Shown here: one piece after another, positions 17,380 to 23,819 of the stretch
Layout of the letters: the number at the start of each line of letters is the position of its first letter
Position numbering within the stretch: the stretch's first letter is position 1
NCBI GenBank assembly: GCA_947382625.1
Contig: CANDAG010000004.1
Location: 78,873-142,872 of the forward strand
DNA from: an uncultured Lachnospiraceae bacterium
Lineage (GTDB): Bacteria; Bacillota; Clostridia; Lachnospirales; Lachnospiraceae
DNA length: 64,000 nt
Direction of reading: 5' to 3'
Position numbers and translations under genes: made by a program
The notes under the pieces: model-generated
What the model saw: the letters and a program-made list of their open reading frames with translations, nothing else
Database searches by the model: none
What the model was told of the DNA's origin: nothing

Positions 17380-18906
17380 ATGAGCAAAAAGCCTAACATT
17401 ATTTTTATATTGACAGACGATCAGGGCGCCTGGGCAATGCATTGTGCGGGAACGCCGGAATTATACACGCCGAATCTGGACAGGATCGCTGAGTCCGGCA
17501 TGCGCTTTGACGATTTCTTCTGCGCATCCCCGGTCTGCTCCCCGGCAAGGGCTTCCCTGCTGACAGGGACGATTCCCTCGGCCCATGGGGTTCATGACTG
17601 GCTGCGCAGCGGCAATGTGGATGGGGAAAAGTTTGCGGCTCAGGGAAAAGAGAATCCTTATGGAGGATATGTGGATGAAAGAAAGCCCATTTCTTATCTG
17701 GAAGGGCAGATCACTTACACGGATGTGCTTGCCCGGAACGGGTACCGCTGTGCGCTTGCGGGAAAATGGCATTTAGGCAACAGCGTGGAGATGCAGCACG
17801 GTTTTTCCAAATGGTATACCATCGGCAAGGGCGGAGCCTTCTATTATCACGGGGATATGGTGGAGGACGGAAATATTACGGTGGAGCACGGCAAATATAT
17901 AACCGAGACGATCACGGATAAGGCTCTTGCTTATCTGGAGGAAATGAAGGATGAGCAGTTTTATTTATCGGTACACTATACGGCGCCCCACTCGCCCTGG
18001 GAGCCGGAGCAGCACCCGAAGAAATGGATCGACTATTATAAGGACTGCAGCTTTGACAGCATCCCGGATATCCCGGATCATCCCAACATGACCACCGGGC
18101 CGGTTTACGGCACCGATAAGCGCAGGGAAAACCTGACCGGCTACTTTGCCGCCATCAGCGCCATGGATGAGCAGGTGGGCAGGATCTTAGACCGGGTGGA
18201 GGAATTATCCCTTGCAGAGGATACGCTGATCATTTTTACGGCGGACAACGGCATGAGCATGGGACAGCACGGCATCTGGGGCAAGGGAAACGGCACCTTT
18301 CCCATGAATATGTATGACACCGCAGTGAAGGTTCCCTTCCTGGCGACCTGGAAGGGGCATATTCCGGTAGGAAAAGTTTCGGAGGATATGGTGAGCGCTT
18401 ACGACCTGTTCCCAACCCTTTTGGAGCTGGCAGGCTGCTCTTATGAGGGATTTAACCTGGAAGGAGCTTCTGGGGAAGGGGCTTCCCTGAAAGGGGATTT
18501 GCCTGAGGGGGATTCTCCGAAAGAAAACCGGGCTCTTCCCGGAAAAAGCTTTGCAGGGATTCTGCTGGATGAAGAGGCCGACAGGGGAGAAAACGCTGTG
18601 GTGGTATTCGATGAATACGGCCCGGTCAGGATGATCCGTACCAGGGAGTGGAAATATGTCCACAGATATCCCTACGGGGAAAACGAGCTCTATGACCTTG
18701 TGGCAGATCCCGGTGAGGAACACAACCTTTATGGGGAAGAGCAATGGGAAAGTAAAGCGGTAGAGATGAAAAAGCAGATGGAGGGGTGGTTCATCCATTA
18801 TGTGAATCCTGAAATCGACGGGACGAAGGAGGGCGTGACAGGCCTTGGGCAGCTTGACAGGGCCGGGATCCATGCGAACAGGAAGGATGTGTACGCACAG
18901 CCATAG
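17380..18906 (+). CDS. Cysteine-type sulfatase (alkaline-phosphatase superfamily)
   Basis: Removes sulfate esters, here most likely from a sugar taken up by the neighbouring transporter. 508 residues from ATG 17380 with TTGGAGGT upstream. The catalytic CSPAR motif (Cys53) must be oxidised to formylglycine; an anaerobic maturase (anSME) would be needed and is not in this window. Metal ligands: LTDDQG (Asp13, Asp14) and TADNG (about 288). No signal peptide, so cytoplasmic. Odd: residues about 352-385 form a low-complexity insertion with the pattern (L/G)EG(A/D)S, possibly a local duplication. It may be in the same transcript as the transporter and is followed by a clear terminator. Confidence 0.93.
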   Translation: MSKKPNIIFILTDDQGAWAMHCAGTPELYTPNLDRIAESGMRFDDFFCASPVCSPARASLLTGTIPSAHGVHDWLRSGNVDGEKFAAQGKENPYGGYVDERKPISYLEGQITYTDVLARNGYRCALAGKWHLGNSVEMQHGFSKWYTIGKGGAFYYHGDMVEDGNITVEHGKYITETITDKALAYLEEMKDEQFYLSVHYTAPHSPWEPEQHPKKWIDYYKDCSFDSIPDIPDHPNMTTGPVYGTDKRRENLTGYFAAISAMDEQVGRILDRVEELSLAEDTLIIFTADNGMSMGQHGIWGKGNGTFPMNMYDTAVKVPFLATWKGHIPVGKVSEDMVSAYDLFPTLLELAGCSYEGFNLEGASGEGASLKGDLPEGDSPKENRALPGKSFAGILLDEEADRGENAVVVFDEYGPVRMIRTREWKYVHRYPYGENELYDLVADPGEEHNLYGEEQWESKAVEMKKQMEGWFIHYVNPEIDGTKEGVTGLGQLDRAGIHANRKDVYAQP

Positions 18907-18911
18907 AGAGT

Positions 18912-18939
18912 AAAAAAGACCGGTTTACCGGTCTTTTTT
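18912..18939 (+). terminator. Rho-independent terminator after the sulfatase gene
   Basis: AAAAAAGACCGG, TTTA, CCGGTCTTTTTT: a 12-bp stem with A and T runs on both sides, 5 bases after the stop. It also works in reverse, and the end of the AraC relic (18925) reads into it. Confidence 0.9.
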
Positions 18940-19296
18940 ATCAATCAATAAGCTGTCTCGCGAAGCGTGACAGCGTTTGATGTTTTGAGATGCTGCGCGG
19001 AAGGCCGTCGGGGTGGCGCCAATCTCTTTACGAAAGACCATGGAAAAATACTGAACGGTATCGAAGCCTACCCGGGCAGAGATCTCCTGAACAGGCAAAT
19101 CCGTGGATTTCAGAAGAGTTTCAGCCTGCTTTAAGCGGGCGTTTTTGATATACTGCGAAAGGGTCTCCCCGCGAATCTGCTTAAAAAGCCGGGAGATGTA
19201 GGATTGATTATAATTGAACAGCTCTGCCAGACGGGTCACACTCAGATCATCCGCCAGATGGTTCCGGATATAGTCACACATAGTCTGAACCGTGCC
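18925..19296 (-). pseudogene. Headless AraC-family regulator (DNA-binding domain only)
   Basis: The minus strand encodes about 120 residues that are a full AraC DNA-binding domain (DDLSVTRLAELFNYNQSYISRLF, then VGFDTVQYFSMVFRKEIGATPTAFR) with nothing before it except about 8 codons read backwards out of a permease relic. At its 3' end the natural stop is replaced by an extension (RCHASRDSLL) that is the translation of the 32-bp dispersed repeat at 18947 and then runs into the sulfatase terminator. The sensor half is lost by deletion at about 19285-19296. No ribosome site is visible. Probably the former regulator of the lost transporter next to it. Confidence 0.8.
18947..18978 (+). repeat. Dispersed 32-bp repeat, copy A
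   Basis: AATAAGCTGTCTCGCGAAGC then GTGACAGCGTTT. Closely matches copies B (20403-20434) and C (46740-46771, opposite strand). The core GNCNCGC-RAA-GCGYGAC can fold into a short imperfect hairpin. Confidence 0.7.
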
Positions 19297-19630
19297 TGCC
19301 ATTGCGCCCACCATTATCCTGATGTCCCTGTTGTCCCTGGGAAATCTTTTGAATGCGGGATTTGAACAGATCTACAATCCGTACAACCCTTCCGTCTACC
19401 AGATCGGAGATATTATCGATACCTATATGTACCGCCTGGGAATGGAAGAAGCCCAATATTCCTTCGGTACGGCGGTGGGTCTGTTTAAATCCGTGATATC
19501 CTGTTTCCTGATTTCCGTTTCCTACTGGGCTGCCCAAGTCTTTCTGGCGGCAATCCCGCTGCTTGCGATCTATCCCTTCCTGCAGAAATATTTTACGAAA
19601 GGGTTGACGCTGGGCAGTGTGAAGGGTTAA
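19292..19630 (+). pseudogene. Relic of a second sugar ABC transporter: two permease tails fused
   Basis: The first about 80 codons match the C-terminal part of an LplB-type permease (LNAGFEQIYNPYNPSVYQ, GDIIDTYMYRLG), like residues 240-300 of the intact gene at 13868. Then, without a stop, the frame continues into the last 30 codons of a YtcP-type permease (IPLLAIYPFLQKYFTKG, ending SVKG). An in-frame deletion of roughly 850 bases therefore removed the end of permease 1 and nearly all of permease 2. The 5' side is cut where it meets the AraC relic. Not expected to be functional. Confidence 0.85.
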
Positions 19631-19654
19631 CGGTTTTTTATAAAAAACTGTTAA
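19627..19654. other. A/T-rich palindrome after the permease relic
   Basis: TTAACGGTTTTTTATAAAAAACTGTTAA is a near-perfect 28-base palindrome overlapping the relic's stop codon. It could be a weak terminator left from the old operon. Confidence 0.4.
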
Positions 19655-19798
19655 GGAAATGTGCCATTTACAAGGGATCCGTATGGCAGACACCGCTGAC
19701 ATATCCAGCTGAACCCATTTATAAAATTCTGGAAAGACCGTTGAGGAAAATTGTTTTTAAGTGTATACTATTAACAGCAACAGAAAGGGAGCGCATAA

Positions 19799-20350
19799 AT
19801 CGAAAACCAGACAGAGATCCATTACGCCCTTCCTGTCAGAAACGGTGTTTATGACTTCCTTCAATTGTCCCGCCAGGTCAGCAAAGCTGCCAATTCCCAT
19901 AAGCAGACCATGAAAGAAAAAGCGGCAGAACAGACAGATAAAGAGAAACCAACCGATGGTGAATTCCTGAGTGGCTTCTGGAAAACAGATCGCCTGATAC
20001 CTGTCATCACCCTTGTAATCTATTTTGGAGCAGATGATTGGGATGCACCTCTTTCTCTAAAAGAAATGTATTCCAACACTAACGGCGTAATCCTTGCACA
20101 TGTACCGAATTACCATGTAAATCTAATTACGGGATCCAAGTTAAAATATCCTGAAGGGAAAGGAGACGTGAATATGTGTTTGGCGATTCAACAAATGCGG
20201 GAAGAAAGCGAATTAGTCGGTCAGATTAAAGGAGCAGTGGAAACATACAAAGATTTAGAGGTTTCATTGGCTGACACAGTAAAACGTATAGCAGAGAGGT
20301 TTCATTTGTCTGAAAGTGAATCCAGTGAAACAGTAAAGCAATATTGGTAA
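19799..20350 (+). pseudogene. Rpn-family (transposase-like PD-(D/E)XK nuclease) relic
   Basis: Open from 19799, just after an in-frame TAA, the translation reads IENQTEIHYALPVRNGVYDF, then FLSGFWKTDRLIPVITLVIYFG, both typical of Rpn (recombination-promoting nuclease/putative transposase) proteins. The N-terminal third with the first nuclease motifs is missing, and after VPNYHVNLI the family's central part is absent, the frame jumping to a C-terminal helical tail (MCLAIQQMREESE). ATG 19865 is only a fortuitous internal codon. Followed by a strong terminator. Decayed. Confidence 0.75.
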
Positions 20351-20357
20351 AAAAGAC

Positions 20358-20397
20358 AGTGGATGTACCCTTTTACGGGAACTGCATCCACTTTTTT
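20358..20397 (+). terminator. Terminator after the Rpn relic
   Basis: AGTGGATG pairs with CATCCACT, with an inner CCC-TTTTA-CGGG hairpin, followed by TTTTTTATT. Confidence 0.85.
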
Positions 20398-20402
20398 ATT
20401 AC

Positions 20403-20434
20403 AATAAGCTGGCCCGCGAAGCGCGACAGCGTTT
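20403..20434 (+). repeat. Dispersed 32-bp repeat, copy B, joined to a scrap of AraC sequence
   Basis: AATAAGCTGGCCCGCGAAGC then GCGACAGCGTTT. The following 14 bases (GATATACTGCGAAAG region, to about 20449) equal 19147-19161 inside the AraC relic, so this is a second copy of that 3' region with an internal deletion between short TTTGAT repeats. Confidence 0.65.
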
Positions 20435-20474
20435 GATATACTGCGAAAGAGATGTTTTGATGTTTTCCGGGACT

Positions 20475-20503
20475 TTGCTGTTCCCAGAAGAGTGTGCTAC
20501 AAT
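20475..20503 (+). promoter_or_regulatory. Promoter for the DUF1703 gene
   Basis: TTGCTG (20475-20480), 17 bases ending in TGC, TACAAT (20498-20503), about 65 bases before ATG 20568. Confidence 0.6.
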
Positions 20504-20567
20504 AAGAAAGTACACGCTGGTGTGCACAGGATCGGATCAAAGGGCATTGGCAGTAAAGGGGGATGGC

Positions 20568-22265
20568 ATGACAGAGAAGGCGAAGCTTCCTATAGGCATT
20601 GAGGATTATGGACGGATCCGTAAAGAGGGGTTTTATTATGTTGATAAGACGAGGCTAATCAAAGAGCTTCTGGAGCATATGGCATATGTGAATCTGTTTA
20701 CGCGTCCGAGAAGGTTCGGAAAAACCTTAAATATGAGTATGTTAAAATACTTTTTTGAGGCGGGTGGCGACGGCTCGCTTTTTGACGGGCTTGAGATTTC
20801 AAAAGAAAGGGAACTCTGTGACAGATACATGGGGAAATTTCCTGTCATTTCCATCAGTTTAAAGGAGGTGGGAGGAGAGAGCTTTGAGAGGGCAAAAGGG
20901 ATACTGCGCTCTGTGATAGGCGATGAGGCTGTCAGATTTTCTTTTCTTTCAGAGAGCGGGAAGCTGACGGCGGTAGAAAGGCAGCAGTATGAAAAGCTGA
21001 TCGCGCTGGATGACAAAGGCGAATATGCCATGTCAGATGAGCTTTTATCCAAGAGCCTTCTGACTTTGTCCCGCTTTCTTCAGAAGCATTACGGGCAAAA
21101 TACCATCATACTGATCGATGAATACGATGTGCCTTTGGATAAGGCATACCAGTCAGGGTATTATGACGCTATGGTGGAGCTGATCAGAGGCTTGTTCGGA
21201 AGGGCACTCAAAACGAACAGCAGCCTGAATTTTGCAGTCCTTACCGGGTGTATGCGGATCTCTAAGGAAAGCATTTTTACAGGCTTTAACAACTTTAATG
21301 TTTATACGATAAAGGATGTACAGTACAACGAATATTTTGGCTTTTCCGACGGGGAGGTCAGGGAAATCCTGGGCTACTATGGCTTTTCGGAGAAATATGA
21401 TGCGGTCAGGGAATGGTATGACGGCTACCGCTTTGGGGAACTGGAGATTTATTGTCCATGGGATGTGGTAAGCTATTGTCATGCTTTAAAAATGAATCCG
21501 TCCGTGCCTCCACAGAATTATTGGGTCAATACCAGCAGCAACAATATCATCAGAAAATTTATTGACAGAGCGGATACCACAGCCAGGGACGAGCTTGAAC
21601 AGCTGATCGGCGGCGGAAGTATCCGGAAAAAGATAAAGCAGGAATTAACCTACAGGGATCTGGATTCTACCATCGATAATCTGTGGAGTATTCTGTTCAC
21701 CACAGGATACCTGACCAGGCGGGGAGAATGCGGGGAAGGGCTCACCGGCCTTGCGATACCGAACAGAGAAATTCAGTGGATATTTGAGGAACAGATCCGG
21801 GAATGGTTTGATGCGGAAGCAAAAAGGGACGTACAAAGGTTGGAGGGCTTCTGCCGGGCGTTTGAAGAAAATGACGCGGCAGCCATAGAGAAGGGATTTA
21901 CGGCATATCTGCGCAAAACCATTAGTATTCGAGATACCAACAGCAGAAAGGAAATGAAAGAAAACTTCTACCACGGGATCATGCTGGGACTGTTTGCAGG
22001 CATGGACGGATGGAAGGTAAGATCCAATGCTGAATCCGGTGAGGGTTACAGCGATATCAGCGTTGAGGTGGAGGATAAGGAGATCGGCATTCTCATAGAA
22101 TTTAAATACGCTGAGAAAGGGGCCTTTGATGAGGGATGCAGGAAAGCCCTCAAACAGATGGAAGAGAGGAATTATGAGGAGATTCTCATTGATGATGGCA
22201 TGACTACGATCCATAAATATGGAATTGCCTGCTACAAAAAGCGCTGCAGGGTAATTTCCGGATGA
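20568..22265 (+). CDS. AAA-ATPase-like / DUF1703 nuclease-like protein
   Basis: A protein of the abundant AAA-ATPase_like plus PD-(D/E)XK (DUF1703) family, of unknown cellular role. Start ATG 20568 has AAAGGGGGA upstream and matches the family's MxxxKLPIGIEDY N-terminus; the ORF's extra 45 codons before it contain the promoter. 565 residues: P-loop-like FTRPRRFGKTLN (about 46-56), Walker B-like IILIDEYDVPLD (about 185), and a C-terminal nuclease-like core with GYSDI and LIEFKYA (about 490-515), the spacing expected for D...ExK. It appears complete. These genes are scattered as multicopy families in gut Clostridia and Bacteroides; a defence role has been proposed but is not shown here. Confidence 0.88.
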   Translation: MTEKAKLPIGIEDYGRIRKEGFYYVDKTRLIKELLEHMAYVNLFTRPRRFGKTLNMSMLKYFFEAGGDGSLFDGLEISKERELCDRYMGKFPVISISLKEVGGESFERAKGILRSVIGDEAVRFSFLSESGKLTAVERQQYEKLIALDDKGEYAMSDELLSKSLLTLSRFLQKHYGQNTIILIDEYDVPLDKAYQSGYYDAMVELIRGLFGRALKTNSSLNFAVLTGCMRISKESIFTGFNNFNVYTIKDVQYNEYFGFSDGEVREILGYYGFSEKYDAVREWYDGYRFGELEIYCPWDVVSYCHALKMNPSVPPQNYWVNTSSNNIIRKFIDRADTTARDELEQLIGGGSIRKKIKQELTYRDLDSTIDNLWSILFTTGYLTRRGECGEGLTGLAIPNREIQWIFEEQIREWFDAEAKRDVQRLEGFCRAFEENDAAAIEKGFTAYLRKTISIRDTNSRKEMKENFYHGIMLGLFAGMDGWKVRSNAESGEGYSDISVEVEDKEIGILIEFKYAEKGAFDEGCRKALKQMEERNYEEILIDDGMTTIHKYGIACYKKRCRVISG

Positions 22266-22319
22266 TCCGGGCAGCGGAGATTGCTGGCAGGCTGTTGATG
22301 AAAGTGGGGAGAAAGAATA

Positions 22320-22898
22320 ATGAAGTGGATGATCGCATCGGATATTCACGGTTCGGAATATTATTGCAGGCAGCTGCTGGAGGCCTATGACAGGGAAAAA
22401 GCCGGGCGGCTGCTGCTATTGGGAGACATTCTTTATCATGGGCCGAGGAATGATCTGCCCAGAGGCTATGCGCCCAGGGAAGTAACAGGGCTGCTCAATG
22501 CACGCAGACAGGATATTCTGTGTGTGCGAGGAAACTGTGATACGGAGGTGGACCAGATGGTGCTGGAATTCCCGCTTCTGGCGGACTACTGTGTGATCGC
22601 GGAAGGGGAAAGTCTGATCTATGCCACCCACGGGCACATTTATAATGAGCAGAAGCTCCCGCCTTTACATCGGGGTGACATTTTGCTGCATGGGCATACG
22701 CATATCCCCAAATGTACCAGGCATGGCAGCTATACCTGTTTAAATCCCGGTTCCGTTTCCATCCCAAAGGAGGAGAGCTGGCATGGATACATGATCCTTG
22801 AAAAGGGAGTGTTTGTGTGGAAAGAATTGAGTGGACGGGAGAGGATGCGTTATACGGTGGGGGCAGATTCAGTAACTATGAAGCCGAAGGCTGAATAG
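22320..22898 (+). CDS. yfcE: YfcE-like metallophosphoesterase (phosphodiesterase)
   Basis: A cytoplasmic dimetal phosphodiesterase, 192 residues, of the YfcE/MJ0936 family. All five metal motifs are in place: SDIHG (Asp8, His10), GDILYHGPRND (Asp36), RGNCD (Asn72), THGH (about 105) and HGHTH (about 123). The start follows GGGGAGAAAGAATA. In Clostridia the physiological substrate is not known; the E. coli enzyme acts on model phosphodiesters. It lies 54 bases after the DUF1703 gene and may be cotranscribed. Confidence 0.93.
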   Translation: MKWMIASDIHGSEYYCRQLLEAYDREKAGRLLLLGDILYHGPRNDLPRGYAPREVTGLLNARRQDILCVRGNCDTEVDQMVLEFPLLADYCVIAEGESLIYATHGHIYNEQKLPPLHRGDILLHGHTHIPKCTRHGSYTCLNPGSVSIPKEESWHGYMILEKGVFVWKELSGRERMRYTVGADSVTMKPKAE

Positions 22899-22994
22899 TT
22901 ATCGATATTTTGAAAAACCCAAATTGGGGATTGACAGGACAGAAAAAATGGCTTATTCTTAACAGTAAGAAATGGGTTTTCACCGTACATCCTG

Positions 22995-23513
22995 CTACGG
23001 CTTGCTCGTTTCTTTTTTTATTGCCAAAATGTCATACAGATATTTTTTGCCATTTTCGGCGTAGTTAATCAAAAGTCGCGCATGGAAAATATTATATCTG
23101 ACAAGCGTATTTTCCTCATAAACCGGGAGGGCAAAACGGACATCATACCTGTACCAGCCATATCTGGCGCTTTTATTGTGTTTTTCCTTGCGGTTTTCCT
23201 CATAAGCCGGATTTGAGGCGATTTGTATTAACTCCGGTATTGCGGTGGCAGCATTTGCTTTAGCTTTCGCATTTGCACCCATAAGGTTTTTCCGGCTTTC
23301 TGATTCCGTATATTCTTCGGGCAGTTCATTTCCGATAAAGATACGCTCGGCATTTTCCTCTATTTCATAATAGTCTCCGATATATCCTTCAAGATACTGC
23401 TTTACATCGTTCCAATCAATCTGGCGCTTTCCTTTAAAACGGATATCGTTGATTAAGACCAGTTTTTTGCCATCGGCGTCGGTTATGATGTTTACATTCC
23501 TGTTTTTGATCAT
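22995..23513 (-). CDS. Orphan mobile-element-type domain protein (LPD3/PBECR-like)
   Basis: 172 residues, soluble. The C-terminal half (KSARYGWYRYDVRFALPVYE, NIFHARLLINYAENG, YLYDILAIKKETSKP) strongly resembles a domain usually found at the end of very large polyvalent proteins of phages and conjugative elements, often next to nuclease domains. Here it stands alone with an N-terminal part (IINDIRFKGKR..., YIGDYYEIEENAERIFIG) of the kind that precedes it there. It may be a piece of a lost element or an independent small gene. The exact Pfam name is from memory and needs a search. It is convergent with the yfcE-like gene. Confidence 0.55.
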   Translation of the reverse strand: MIKNRNVNIITDADGKKLVLINDIRFKGKRQIDWNDVKQYLEGYIGDYYEIEENAERIFIGNELPEEYTESESRKNLMGANAKAKANAATAIPELIQIASNPAYEENRKEKHNKSARYGWYRYDVRFALPVYEENTLVRYNIFHARLLINYAENGKKYLYDILAIKKETSKP

Positions 23514-23756
23514 CTCATTTGTTCCCTTTCTTCTCTTGCTTTGTAGATATTATACAAGCTCCTATACATTATAAGTACTTACCCATTAGCATGCAAGCTG
23601 TTTGCTGTTCCTTTTTCAGGAATTGTAATTATTCAGCCTTTGGCTTTAGAGTTATTGAATCTGTCCAATTTTTGTCGCACTGCCAAATGAACAGTATTAG
23701 CAGGAGTTTATATTGTCAGGTTACGTTGGTAATGCAGGGCTGAAAATGGAAATTCC
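23514..23756. other. Gene-free stretch upstream of the hybrid kinase
   Basis: About 240 bases, A/T rich, between two divergent genes. No frame with family-like sequence, repeat or RNA structure was recognised apart from the promoter at its right end (23757-23785). Confidence 0.4.
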
Positions 23757-23785
23757 TTGAAAGCAGACTGTGGATAGATTAAAAT
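23757..23785 (+). promoter_or_regulatory. Promoter for the hybrid kinase gene
   Basis: TTGAAA (23757-23762), 17 bases, TAAAAT (23780-23785), about 35 bases before ATG 23820. Confidence 0.65.
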
Positions 23786-23819
23786 AGAGATATAAGTCAT
23801 TTTCCGGGAGAAAAGCAGC

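Noticed and set aside
20433-20567. Upstream extension of the DUF1703 gene
   Set aside because: The added 45 codons overlap the promoter and repeat region and are not family-like; ATG 20568 has the ribosome site.
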